A stretch of 64,000 bases of DNA from Botryosphaeria dothidea (GCA_011503125.2 WWBZ02000033.1:3720001-3784000), one strand, 5' to 3'; positions 1-12,612 are shown, counted from the stretch's first letter. Numbers and translations are program-made. The notes: generated from the sequence alone by a model not told the origin.

Positions 1-830
1 ATCGCTCTGCCCTCTCTGTGGACTCTTCACCAATTGTGTTGGTTGAAATGGTTCATCATCGGTTGTGGGCAAAAAAACACTAATTTCTCATCTATCAAGC
101 CGAGGATCATATATTCTGAGTTTCGGAGACGCTTCTCACCAACAGCCTTCATACAAGCAGCCAGGAAACAGTTCCGGAGATATCTAGGTACAGATGGGTT
201 CGGCAGCCGACGGCCATTGCCGAAGGTGAGATTGCCACCAACACGTCAGACGAAGGTCTGATCAAGAATACCATGGGGAGTCGAAACATTCATCCGGATA
301 GCTCTGCCACTAGTACTGCAGTGCATTTGCGTCCGGATAAAGGCTTCAACTCCCCACAGTTGTATTTGTTGGAGACCACTGCCGATGACCGTCGGGTGCA
401 AAGCCCCCATCTGCACAAGTCAGCAGGTCACGAAACAAGGATTGTGAGAATGTGGCGTTCGCAGTCCCTTATCAAGAGTGGAGACAAGGAGATGCTTGGT
501 CGAGACGCTTGAAACGTCTTTCTTTCTCTTACTGCCTTCTAAACAAACTTCTCACGTGCTCTTTGTCGGCAGCGCACGCTAGTGCCAGCCAAAAGCTACG
601 AAGCGAAATAATTCAGATACACCAAATTCTGAATCTCACAACTCAGAAAGCCAGGGGAAATGATTGCTGATAGGCAAATAGTCATCCCTATCAGGATGGC
701 AATAAAATAAAGTGTCAAACGTGCCCTCAACCCTAAGTTAATTTTATTTTTGGTCAACTATCCGGAAGGGATACTTCTTCCTCATACCTCCTATCTAGAA
801 GAACAAACAACCGCACCAACCCGCTCGGCC
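1..830. other. Intergenic, no gene recognised
   Basis: I see no convincing coding sequence here: the open frames are short, overlap on both strands and show no motif. The one recognisable thing is a 30-bp stretch at about 273-302 that closely matches 7272-7301 (see findings), followed in both places by a similar CTTSAACTYCCCAC string. Confidence 0.6.
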
Positions 831-1247
831 TCACCCGTACTGCACGCACTTCGAACTGCTAATCTTGTCATTCATCCTCAGCTTCTTCAGATCCCACGCC
901 CCCGGATCGCTGACCATGACGTTGCTCCTCCGCGCGTCGCAGTCCGCGCGGTCGTACGCCATGCAGTACGTCCCCTTGCTCGGGTACAGCGACGAGATGC
1001 TACTGCGCAGGTGGTCCGTCTGGCACTGCCCGCGCCGGTTCGCGTCCGCGCAGTACACCACCTGCCGGAAGTTCGCGGGCAGCCGCTTCGAGAGCGGAGG
1101 GCGCAGCGTGCCGGGGTGTCCGGAGGTGGCGTCGAGGAGGGAGGGGTCGGCGGTGGCGATGGTGGCGGGGGCGGGGGCGTCTGGGGGGCTTGTCGCGTCG
1201 GCGTTGAGGGCAAGGAAGGCAGTGGTAAGGAGGTTGGTGAGCTACAT
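831..1247 (-). pseudogene. Small cysteine-containing secreted protein, stop codon directly after the ATG
   Basis: On the minus strand a frame of 138 codons runs to the TGA at 831. Its first codons are ATG TAG CTC ACC AAC, so the start Met (1245-1247) is followed at once by TAG (1242-1244). After the stop comes a typical signal-peptide hydrophobic stretch (LTNLLTTAFLAL), then an Ala/Pro-rich stretch, then a mature part with five Cys (VVYCADANRRGQC, GTYC, ADC, SKC). The start context (CAACAATG) and a TATATA at about 1347-1352 support this ATG. CAG to TAG (an original Met-Gln-Leu start) is the simplest explanation and is an RIP-type CpA to TpA change. The only later in-frame ATG lies far inside the mature region and would drop the signal. 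I do not recognise the family; an effector-like role is inference. Confidence 0.65.
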
Positions 1248-1345
1248 TGTTGCTGTTGTGCAAAGAGTGTATTGGGTAAGTGAGTGGACCGGACTGGTTG
1301 TGGTGGTCAAGGAAATCGGGTGGAAAGGCGGGTTTGTGATGTTGC

Positions 1346-1353
1346 CTATATAG
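1346..1353 (-). promoter_or_regulatory. TATA box of the small secreted gene
   Basis: CTATATAG on the minus strand, about 100 bp upstream of the ATG at 1247. The spacing fits a short 5' UTR. The rest of 1248-1643 shows no coding signal. Confidence 0.4.
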
Positions 1354-1643
1354 AGCGTGAAGCTGAGGATTCGAACAAGGAATTGAGAACAATGGTATCT
1401 GAATGATGTTTGAGGCTGCCTCTATCTGGGCCCATGAATGAAGGGCCAGTCGCGTGCAGGCCTTTTTCCTTGTTAAGGGAACAAAGCAGCATCTACGATT
1501 GTCCGTCGAGCCCAGTAGTCGGATCGCCGTAGTATTGGCTGAGAAGAGGCATCAATAGTACAATTAAATTAATATAAAGAAAAGTAAGTGTGGGTATTAT
1601 GAAGAATGGTGATGATACAAAGCAGAATGATAGAGATGACAAA

Positions 1644-4600
1644 TCAAAGACCGAGCTCAATCTCCCGTCTCCTTTCCTCTCTGCTCTTGACTCTCGCCTT
1701 TCCTTTAGGAATTCCACCTGTACAATGTTCCTGCTCTTCTACAGATGATCTGTTTCTGCTCTCCGATCTTACTGCAGTACTGCTACTGCTATCAAGGCTG
1801 ATTAGGATCTCATCGGCCCAATACTCTGCGCTGCCATATCCATAGGAAGGCTCCACGTAAGGCAATTCAATCTTGAAAGTGTTCTGACTGGCACCCGGTG
1901 GAGGCGCTTCGTCTTTAGCTTGCAGCATTCTAGCAAACTGCTGAAGGACGGCGTCGTCGTTGTCCTCTTTTGCCTGCTCATGGCATCGACCCGGTCGAGG
2001 AAACCAGAATCCCCTGTTTTCCCCAGATTGGTCCCTACTCATTTGCTGGAAGGGGTCTACTACCATCTCGGGAGATCCAGGGTGAGGCTTCGGGTGGGCG
2101 GCAATGTGAAAGGAGTGGTCCCCAGCCATCTCGTATACACCCGGAGAAGGAACTGCACCGGTTTCAGGAGTATTTCTGATGTGTTCTGAGCTGGTCGTCC
2201 GCTGAGAAGTCTCCTCTTCGGCTGAATCTCGCCCCACCGGGCTCTTGGCTTTCTGCACGATGCCTCGGATGGCCCCGCGGATAGCAGTGCCGAGTTTTGA
2301 CTCCTGAGGCTCTTCTGCTGTGGCTGCCACTGGTGATGTTCCGTACATTTGGGCATGTGCGTTGGCGATGAATGCCTCATCTGTAGATTGCAAACCAGAA
2401 GTCTGAAGATGTGAGCTCGAGGCCCGTGCCCAGCTGCGAAGCGATTGGTGCTTCTGGCGATCACTCTCTGCGGGGCTGGGCGGTGTCCATTTCTTGCGGG
2501 GACCTTCACCAAACTGGGAGACCCAACGAGTTCTCCTTGAAGTTGACACAGGGACGTCACGGCGGAGTGCTGGATTTTCATGTCAGAGGATAAAGTGTTC
2601 TTTTTGGCGCGAAGGACAACTTACGACTGCGGATGCCAGCGGTCTCATCAAAGAGACACCTAGGAAATCCGCTGATGGGGAAAGCTTCACTCTCGTTGAA
2701 GCACAGTTGCATTTCTATAGGAGCATATTTATGTGAGAGCTCCAAGCTAATGCCGGGCATGGAGAATTCCCGAGATGCGATCATTCGTTCGATTGTATCT
2801 TCGGATATGGTTACTTGTTTCGCTTTCGTCCCATCGGACCCCTGTTGTTGGGCAAAGAAAAATGGTTGCCGCCCGAAGGCTACCCAACTCTTGATCAGTT
2901 TGGCGAGTTCGCAAATTTCTTGTGATTGCTTTGGGAGGCGGCAGAGCATGTGACCTGTAGCGGTTAGCCATACTTCTGCTGCAGTAATATGTGTTGACTT
3001 TACAAACCATATACGTTCTTGTCATTATCGATTGGCTTCCGTAATTCGAAGAAGAAACTTGTGGCCACCAATCGCATCGCCAGACGACGGATAGTAATCT
3101 CCCATTCCCTGCTGGATAGTTTCTGGCGGACGTATTCTTGTAGCTCTCTCATCTGGCTAACGTTGTCAAGTCGTGGCAAGTCAGATTTCTCAGGGTTGAT
3201 GCGGATAAATCTGGATGATTCCCAAGACTGCGGCAAGTCGCTGATGAAGGAGTCCTAAACTCTGTCACAATCCAAGTTGAGTAGAGATGATCTTTTTCAA
3301 TCTTTATAAGGTTGCGTCCGTTCGCAAAAAACCCTTCGCTGGGGAATACGTGACAAAGGTGATCTACGAAGACTGGAGGAAGTGTCTTGCCGATCCCGAA
3401 GCGAGGAGCCTGTGCCAAGAGAAAGAATAATATCCGGGGAATCTGACAGCTGGTCTGGCCAGATAAGTTTACTTTCTCTCTCAGCAATGACGATTGGGCT
3501 GTTGTGGTAGATCGCTCCGTCAAGGTAGACTTGTTGAGAGGCCTCATGATGGAATGACTTGAAGAATCGGGGAGCTGCGGATATCGCCCTTCCCGCTTCC
3601 CAGAGTTTGAGCTCGGCCTGATTGTTCTCTGGCCTCTGGAAGTGGTACGGTAGCTTTTCCAAGCTATGCCTGTTGTAATTCGAAAGCACGACAGGTGTAC
3701 CGCTGGCAGCTGAGGTGGTCGTGATGGCGACCTTGACACCCGATGGCTGGGTTGCGCCGCGTCCTCCGAAGAGATATTTTTCATTCCCGAATGCCTCCAA
3801 GAGAGACTTCTCCAAAGGTGATGTCTCGTATAACGAGTGATGGTAGTTGCTGATGAGCCATGAAATTCCTGGAACATTTGCGGCTATCCGAGGTGTGAAC
3901 GCAATTGCGCAGAGTCTTTCGAAGAAGGTTAGGCACTCTTCCACTGACCAGCCCTGTGAAACCAGCCCGAGAGCTATTAGACCACCGGTACTTGTTCCGA
4001 CAATGAGATCGAAGAAGTGACGGATGGGAAGCTTGTCTCCTAAAGCACGCTCGATGAGACGGAGCACCTCGAGCTCCACAACCCCTCTCATACCACCTCC
4101 GTCAAGGGTAAGGACTCGGACACCAGTCATTCTCGGCTTCAGGTATATCCTGCAAGACTCGGGTTGGTTTTTCCCTGAGTGGCAGAGCGGACACCCATGA
4201 ATCCATAGCTCATTCTTGCCACTCTTGAACCCGTATATCTTCGCACAAGACGTGCAGATTATGTGTCCACAAGGTAGAGAGTGTTTAGACATCTCGAAGA
4301 GGCAGCAGAAGCATGCAGTGTGGCTATGAAAATTGTTCCCTTCTGAACCTCGGCGGCGGAAGAAGTTGGCAAGGACAGTGTTCCAGTGTATCTCGGCTAC
4401 TGCTTTCTCCTCGGGCTCATTGTTGACTACTTGCTTGTGGAGAAGAGTCTGTAAGTCCTTTGGATTGAGGAAAACGTTTCTCTGGAACTGCTCGTGGTAG
4501 TCGCGGAAGCAAAATGCAGGAGCATAGTCGCCTACGGCCAAGACTTTCCCGTCTTTCTTCTGATGCCCTTTTGCGTGGCCGTTTCTGACATTGACACATC

Positions 4601-6679
4601 GGACACCAGTTCCTGGTTTGACAAATTCACAGGGCCAATGGCTGTTGCAAAAGTTCTCCAGGGCAGCATCAAGGTGTTCCAGATATAGCGGAAAGATCGA
4701 CTCGACAGTTTCTTTGTTCTTGTTGCGTGCCAAATCGAACATGATGCAAGAGGCCACCACGTAGCTGAGTTCCTGGAAGATCGACCTGGCATCTGGTTCA
4801 TCCTGCCACTCTTCCATCACGTTGATGGCAAGCTTAAGGATGTTTCCGCCAAAGTCCAGTGGTATTGGACTATTGGCAAGCGAAGCTTGGACAAAGTCAA
4901 AAGGCTCATCCAGCGTTCGCGCAAAATGGTCGAAGGCACAATCCAGATATGATTGCAATTCCTCAACATCCAAGAGCATCCTAAGCTCTGCCCTTGCATC
5001 ACGGGCCCAGGAGCAAGCTTTGCGGATGCTGTTGTATAGTTCCTGTGCTTGGGCTTGGATGAGTTTCGGCCGTCCTTTTTCTGGAACCCGGATGATCTTG
5101 ATGAAAGACTCAGTTACAATTTTGTTCATATTCGGACAGGGAGCTTACCTGGATTGAGGAGTAATATGACAGCATAAGCTGCTGCAAACTTCCAATGTCT
5201 CTACCCCTCTCACGCCAGACTTGCACCTGACGTTTGAACAGGCTGTTTCTATCAAGAGTCCCTCGTAGGTTCTCAAATATCGTATCTGTTGGATTCTGCG
5301 AGTTCCAAAGAGAAGGTTCAATGTCGTTGCTTGAGGCATTGAGTACGATGATGGCGTGAGGGAGCACAGGCTGATTTGAAGACATCTCAAGTGCAGCCAC
5401 TGCCCACTCGAGAAGCCGTTCAAAGACGCTCTCCACTACACTAGTAAATAGTCAGCTACTGCTATTTCGTGTCTGATTAGGAGGTCTGACCGGGCTTCTC
5501 TGAGCACGAAAACGACCACGTCTGAGAACGTATGTAGAAGACGAGGATAGAAGTTAGTCACAGCAAACTTCCGGCTCCTTCTCAGGGCACTGTCTGCCCA
5601 CGAAATTTCTCTCTCAGAGATTTTTGGGACTGTCGGACGGTCTTTTGCTGATGCCTCTGCTCCTGCCTTTCTGTGCTTCTTCTTGAAAATGGCGCCCATT
5701 GGTTCTCTGGTGCCACCAGTCAAGCCCTCACAGTCAGCGAAGAGGACAGGTGTATGAGTGTAGGCTGTTTGCGGTTCAAGATAAAGGTGAACGTCCTCAG
5801 AAGTAGGGACATCACTCCCGGATACGCCAACTACAGGGGTCGTGTATTTCTGGTGTGACTCGGTGTTGAGCTCAATCAGGAGTTTGATGACAATGCTCTT
5901 GCCTGCTCTGGTCTCTCCAACAAATGAGACAAGGCTCGGCGTCCGAACATCACGGTCCGGGCTCTCAATGCTTTGGACCAGAGGGGATGTTGTTTGCTCC
6001 TCGGTCATGCGCATCAAATCGTTGAATCTCCCGTAGTCCTGGAATACCGGAGAAACGTCACTTGGCCTGAATACTCCAAACCAGGCCATTTCAGCATCTC
6101 TCCGATGCAATTCCTCCTGGATTGATTGATCTCTCGGGGGCTTCAAGATGCTCTGGACCTTCCGCGCGACGGAAGCTAGCGTTTTCTCATGAGGAATTCC
6201 ATGGAAATCCATCTTTTGTCGTTTGTGGAGAATCTGTTCCTCCCGACACTTTGCGCAAAAAACAGCTTCGCAAACGTTACAGAAGCTGACATCTGAGTCT
6301 GTGCTGCATTGCTCGCATTGATGTGAGATGCCTGATTCTCCCTCACTGAAGAAGAACTGCGCGGGATCAAAATTTCTCACAGGCTCCTCAATCGGCGTGT
6401 CCATGATAACTGTCTCCAGTTCATTCTCTCTTGCTATGTTGGAGCTTCGCATACGTATTTTAGCAGTGAAGTTTCTGGCAAGGACAAGAAAACTTACTAT
6501 GTGTAGCTTGCGTCACACAAGTCTGATTCGTCCAGCCCGAGCAAGTTCTCGGTGAATCCTCCATCGAATTTGTACAAATCTTCGTATGGATTGAGATATA
6601 GTGAGGTCCGAATGGACAATGGCCGAGACTGCGGCACCTTTCGCATGGTCCTTTGAGACGATGACGAGCTGCGGGACAT
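1644..6679 (-). CDS. B-box / GTPase / RING / patatin-like phospholipase protein (possibly disabled)
   Basis: One gene model of about 1590 codons joins exons 6679-6498, 6444-5491, 5440-5149, 5096-3008 (read through), 2954-2625 and 2569-1644; all phases agree. Domains in order: a B-box-like zinc site (CEQC...CNVC...CAKC, about residue 105), a GTPase with Walker A GETRAGKS and G3 motif DCEG and a LNAS G4-like motif, a helical stretch, a RING-like site (CFCC...CGHIICTSC...CPLC, about residue 740), then a patatin domain with oxyanion loop DGGGMRG, serine elbow GTSTG and catalytic DGA. The long C-terminal tail is Ser/Glu-rich. The patatin part should hydrolyse phospholipids; the GTPase and zinc modules suggest regulated assembly or ubiquitin links. 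Two in-frame stops (3297-3299 TGA, 3255-3257 TAG) interrupt the patatin C-terminal region unless a weak 78-nt intron (3332-3255, donor GTTTTT) removes them. Function in defence is inference. Confidence 0.8.
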
Positions 6680-7403
6680 TTTGGCGTTCAATCTAAATTG
6701 TGTGTGGAAGGCAACGTCCAAGACGGAGGGCAACGCTCCGCACAGGGCCAAGTGAGTATTGCAGAAAGATTTCAAAGCGTAGATGTGATAGTAAAGAGTG
6801 AAAAGAAGAAATGGACTGGCCTCGAGGCTCGCGACCGCGCCTTTACATTCAGTGGCTTCGTTACACAAACCCTCGTCTCAGCCTCTCCAAGGGCGATGCA
6901 CATCACAGTTGTGGGCTATGCTAGAGGACGCACCTTTGAAGGCAGCGAGAGAAGGCGACAAGGCTCCAGGGCTCAGCCATGCTGCCCGTCTTGGCAAGTA
7001 TTACATCACTACCATCTCGCTAGTCTTATTCCCGGTCGGCAGCGAGCAAAGTGGACGATGCAAAACTTCCGGTCAGCGCCGGTGCAGGAATCTGTGCACT
7101 TCGAACGTGGCTGAGTTGTTCTGCATACGCGTTGTGAATTCTCGCTTCGTAGGCTTTCGTTCCAGCTTCTCGTGGGGGTTCCGCTTCCTGTTGTGTAGCG
7201 GGGAGATCTTTTTTTAGCACCTGTGTAACAGCCTCACCTCGCATTCGTTCGAACAGAGGTGCGGCAGTATTGCCATGGGGATTCGAAGCATTCATCCGGA
7301 CGAAAACTTGAACTTCCCACCCGATTAAATTTGAAATGTGCCATGAGGTCCACTCGAGGCAAGATTTTGGAACCCCGAGATGTGCTCAGAAACATGAAAA
7401 AGA
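6680..7403. other. Intergenic between the patatin and CorA-like genes
   Basis: Upstream region of the patatin gene and downstream region of the CorA-like gene. I see no gene. The segment 7272-7301 matches 273-302 at the left edge of the window. Confidence 0.55.
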
Positions 7404-10400
7404 TCAACCAGACCGGGAATACCGGACAAGACCGTCGGAGGCCATTTCATCGACCACTGGAAGACCTTGATGGCCCTCTCTCTTATTTCGTAGTCTTTTG
7501 ATCTTTTGAAAAAATGGCTTGTAGAAGCGTTCTTTGTGTTCTGGGCTGTCTCCTCCATCTTCGCCTCCACCTTCCACGGGCTTCGCGAAACTTCTTGACG
7601 AGCTCCCACCATCCTGAGAGCCTTCATCAGAGTCTGTCGATGATTTCTCAGACGGAAACAGTCCACGAATCAGTCTTTTCAATGCTCGTGAGCCTTGTAG
7701 TATTGGTCTGAAGACCTTTTGGTCCAAACGCTGGGCGTTGACCAAAGCCACTATGGTGAGGAAGAGAGCAATGACAGCTGTTATGACCATGCCAATCAGG
7801 GCCGCGCTCATTGGCGTGTCATTCATGCTGAAAATGGCCGTCGCGAACCCAAGCGGAAGGAAAACCACGGTCACATAAGTGGAGAAACGGACGTTCTCCG
7901 CGCTTTGAAAACTCAGCTCGTTCCTCGTTGACCCCAGTCTGCTCGTGAGAGACATTCGCAGAGACTGAATATTGGAGAGGTGGCGTTCTAGTTCTCGTAC
8001 TTTTTGATTGTTTGAAATTGACAATCGGGTGATTGCAGAACGGTATTTGCGCTCGTCGTTCCTGGTCCACCGCGGTCGCTTGGGTTCGCGATCCTTCTCG
8101 CGGGTTCTCCAGAGCGCAATCTTTTCAATGTTCTCCTTCAGATCATCCTCCATAACCTGTAAGGTGTATTGGAAAGGCGGCCAGTCTTTGCTAAACCTCA
8201 AGTAAGTATCGTTGTCCATTGGAGAAGAGAACAGGGCGTTCGAAACGGCAAGGACACCAGACCGCGGGGATGGCACATTGGTGTCTTGAGGAAAGAGATC
8301 AATGAGATGTTTGCTAGTATCCTGCGTCATGTCATTGTAACTCTTTTTCATAGCCTCGAGCATATGATCAAAGATCAGCAACTCTAAAACTTTCCGCTGG
8401 CGCCATGGCCGCCTTTCCTGATCAGTGCCGGGTAGTTTTGGTTTGATCAGATATTTGAGACGTAGCTGCAACTTCGTCTCATTCTTGTGGTTATCCTTGA
8501 AGCCCAGGCTGTTATCGAGGTTCTGCTGTGGATCATGTTCGCATACGCGGCATGTCCAGTAACGGTCAAAGAAGTCGCCTATGAAGAGGAACCCGATGGC
8601 TGCTTTTTTGAGCTCCTGTCTTGGATCACCAAGGAAGCTGAGGACGTTGTACTCGCTGCGCTCATCTCTATCAAGGAGTTGGTAGAAGGAAAGGTGAAAC
8701 TCGGTTTTCCATAGGTTCAAAGCTGCTGTTGCATCATCAGAAAAGAATTTTTCCCGGTGATCATGCCTGTCGAAGAAGGACGACACGTATGTTCTTTCAG
8801 ATTCCGGAGAAGACAGAAAGCAGAGTAGAGCAGTATCACGATCCAGATTTGGTAGCCAAATCAACCTCTTCTTTGAATCTTGCACAACTCTCTTACTCTT
8901 CAGCTTCATGTACATTTCCTGGCTGCGGTAGATCTTTATGTCCTCTTCAAGTGTGACTGCCTTGGCACTTGTCTTCCCAACTTTCGTTTGCACAGATTTA
9001 GGGACATCTATGACCGAGCCTTTCCAGTATTCGTTCAGAAATATCGGGCTTCCACCCCCCGGGTGACGTCTGGTGAAGTCATCTATGGCGTGAGATATAT
9101 ATTTACCAGTGTCACTTTCGTTGTGTTCAATCGCCTCGGATAGGTCTTCCATATTAGGGTTGAAATCCAGAAAGTTGGGGTAGTTATAGAGCCACTCATC
9201 AGGTAGCTCAACGATGCTTCTCTGGTCAATGAGATTGTTGAAGGGCATCTTTTTCTTCATTTCGGAATACTCTTTCAACTGCACATCTGAATGCAAATGG
9301 GGTTGATGTGACCTTTCAAGTGTTAGATCGTCGTTCCCCCGTTGTCTAGCCGGAGATCCGTCCAAACCGTTGCCTCTCCAGCTTAGCCCTTGGACTTCAC
9401 GAGGCTGACTGGGTATTGGTTCTACTCTGTCATGCGTCCAAAGAATTTATGGGATTTCAAATCCAACATGCCAGTAGAAATCTCTCCAGCCTGCGTAATA
9501 GAACAGCTCAGGTTCTTTGGTTGCTTTGTTCATTTGGCCGGGAAACAGCCCATTTGAAGAGCTACTCATGAGCAATGTGGCCCTCGAGTTGTCGAATATT
9601 CGTTGCGCCGATTTCCAATTGATTTGAAATCCCTTCGCCGCCATCATTAAGGCGAGTCCATAGCGCAACGGATTGTCCCAGGTTGAATCTTCATTCTCTT
9701 CATGGTACCTTTGAGCATCAATGGTTGCTTTCCACAGGGAGTCTGATTTGTCAAAGAATGGTGGTTTGCTCTCATAAAATAAGACGGTGTCCCTTGAACG
9801 GAATAAGAACCTGGTCTCAGCTGACTTCCTCGACACCGCAATCATCCTTCGCCGGGATGCGGTGTTCTCCGTTGTGAACCGTTTGAGAACCTTGCGTTGA
9901 ATTTCAGCAGGAGAGAAGTCCCCTAACGGTAGCTGAGAGACCTGGTCACGTGCGGAAGATGTCTTGGTTCCGCTGCCTTTCAAAGAGCCCACAATCCTCA
10001 GCTTGTCGATGGCGAGAAGTGCTCTCCAGATCCACACATGATACTCCAGACGATATTTCTGTGTCCCGGGTTGAGGAAATGCGAAATGGCCACGCTTGTC
10101 CGCCTCATCCAACTTTCGGAGCCACGGACCGACCAAGCTCCTCAGATGCTCTTTTACGAACTCTCTCATGTCTTCATCCAGACTGTCTTTGGTCTTCGAT
10201 ATGAAGTCTGCGAGCTTGATTATCTGATATGGTGTATCAGACAGGGCCTCCGCTGCCAAAGCGCTGCTGGAGTCGGCACCCCGGATCTCTGCTCCGCTTG
10301 CCCAGTAATTAGCTGCGTAACAACCATCCAACCGTTTGGCCAGTTTGCATAGCCACACCACATGGGCTCTGCAAATTCTCAGGATCCTGTTCCTTAGAAT

Positions 10401-11868
10401 CCGGCATGCTTCAGCAGACGCAGGCTCACATGCCGATACGAGGTGTTCAAGAATCGAGAGCAGAAACTGAAATGCGAAACTTGGACTGGTTAGGTTTGAG
10501 AACACAGATAGTCATCATTTTTCAACTTACAAACTTGCAGACGTGACCAGACGATGGCCTGACATATCCCCACACGTCAGACCAACCGCTATTTCTGTCT
10601 TCGTTGTCACATGTGAATCATGATTCCCCGTCCACACGGGGATGCTGCATACCGAGAGGATATGCTCAAGATTTCTTCTGATTGCGAAATCCACCAGTAC
10701 ATCGTTCGAGAAAGTGAGCTTTGTATAAGGCAAGCTTGCAAATTCATCGTAAAGCTCTTTCAAATCGGCATGCCGCGGAACCAAGATATATTCCCCCTCA
10801 GGCATAGATTGCATCCGGAAGGCTATAATTATCTCCATTGTACCAGGACATGGGATTCTTTGGCAGTTTTCTGGAAGTTTGATTCTGAGCTGTGGGAAAT
10901 CTTTGGAATCTGTCTCGATCTGAAGCGCCAAACGCGTCCCATTCAGGAACAGTGCAATACAGAGGCCGACGGCATCTTTGATCCTGTCGTTGGAGGATCC
11001 GGAATGGCGCACGATGGCGCTCTGATCTTGAGGTCCGAGATAAGCAGAGTAACTGCTGTCAGACAACGACTCGCCGTTGAATTTGTGGTCATGAACGAAG
11101 TCCAGCTCCCTGATTAGCAGATCAAGGTCAAACACGAGATCCCCAGTGATTGTTATGGCCTCTTTGCTCGGATGAAAAGTCCAAACGTCGAAGATTGTGC
11201 TGTTTCTGACGAAGAACTGATGCACGGACGTTATGCCATCGAGCTCTGCAGTTACTCTTGGCCAGCGGTCGTGGAGAAATTCCATCGCAGGCCGCTCATT
11301 CGGAGGCTCCGACAAGATCCCTGTTTCGAAATACGGACAAATTCCAAAATGACTGGCACGGAGGGTCATCAATTCCTGGGCGCGATCTTTCACGTAGTAC
11401 GGTTCCGGAACGAGGCTGAGATCTACGCTGAAGAAACCAGATGGACTGTTTCCGAGATATTGTGTGATCTGAATGAGTTTGCCATACATGTTGACTGTTG
11501 CCGTTGTCCCCTCGTCTCCAAAGGATGCGTATGTGTCTGCGCTTTGCGCCATTTCGTCTGCCTCATCGGGAATGGAGGTAAATTCGTGCTCCTCCGGATG
11601 AAATCTCTGTGGGGTGATTGGTGTAGCAACTGTAAGGTTAAATTAGAGGGGCTGCGACTCAGACAAAGCTGGTAGACTGACATGGAACAGGTGTTGCGGA
11701 TGTTTTGGGAGGATCGTCAAGCCGATCTTGGAATGCAACTCTTGGCCTTTTCCGCGAATCGCTCTGTCCATCATCTTCGGACGAGTCAAGCAGATCTTCC
11801 GACTCAGAGGGATCTATGGTATTGACCGACATCCTGCCTGATTCCAAAGGACTGGTGAATTCCAGCAT
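7404..11868 (-). CDS. CorA-like multidomain membrane protein with an in-frame TAA
   Basis: Exons 11868-11682, 11629-10531 and 10485-7404 give about 1455 codons in phase (introns 11630-11681 and 10486-10530). The long N-terminal part has no catalytic motif I recognise. The C-terminal part carries a charged coiled region (EDDLKENIEKIALW, then NQKVRELERHLSNIQSLR) followed by two membrane helices (STYVTVVFLPLGFATAIFSM, then an Ile/Val-rich second helix), the arrangement of CorA-like Mg2+ transporter domains in fungal multidomain proteins. Transport is inferred only. One in-frame TAA (9447-9449) lies in FYWHVGFEIP*ILW, where I recall an aromatic residue in relatives. No GT-AG intron that removes it keeps the frame, so the gene is either disabled or split into two products. 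It lies head-to-tail behind the patatin gene. Confidence 0.7.
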
Positions 11869-12180
11869 GGCCTGCGAGCAAACATCACAAGGCTGCACGA
11901 AGTGGCCAGCGAGCGTTAAATAATCTCACGGGATCCCGCCACCTGCTTACTGAGGAACGCCCAGTTGGTCTAGAATTGCCGAAGTCATGCAGCCATGCTC
12001 GCTTCAGTTGCTATTCCAGGGCCACATCCGACTTTGACGAGCTGCAGGTACAGGAGTAAATATTGGGGGCCATATCGAACATTTCAACAGTGGAACACAA
12101 CCACCGCCCATCCGAAACAGAGAGGAAAATATACAAGGAATAAAGGTTTTCCTGCAGGTATGAAAAAACCCAATAGGAAA

Positions 12181-12328
12181 TGTTGGATTGTTGATGAACA
12201 ACGATGATCCATTGATGATTGGCATGAGGAGGAAGGGCATAGGTGGCCCACCCTCCTTATATACGTAAGTGAGTGACTAAGCTATCTGGTGTTGCAAAAG
12301 CAATATGCAAAACACGTGATTTCCAACA
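12181..12328 (-). mobile_element. Solo LTR, family A, copy 1
   Basis: A 148-bp element that starts TGTTGG and ends CCAACA, flanked by a perfect 5-bp duplication GGAAA (12176-12180 and 12329-12333). It matches the element at 45109-45256 in inverted orientation along its length. Read on the minus strand it has an E-box-like CACGTG near its start and a TATATAAGG TATA box, as expected of an LTR promoter. No internal retrotransposon sequence is next to it, so it is a solo LTR. The rest of 11869-12612 holds no gene I recognise. Confidence 0.88.
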
Positions 12329-12612
12329 GGAAAGTATGCTGAGCCTCGGGCATTTCTTCTCTCACACTCACATAAAAGCAACGGATAGTGGCTTTTCTTG
12401 GCAACTTGTAACTTCTTTTCCTGTTGCTTTTTTGAATCATGTTTTTACTACCATTACATGAGCGTGAATATTTATTCTAAACGCCCAAAATCTCAGGCTA
12501 CCATATTTACAGCCAAATGTAATGCGATCAAGGATTATTTACATTTATAACGCCAGCGCCAACTCCAAAGCTTTTGAAATCCATCAAATACTTCCAACTG
12601 AGGTCATTCCTC

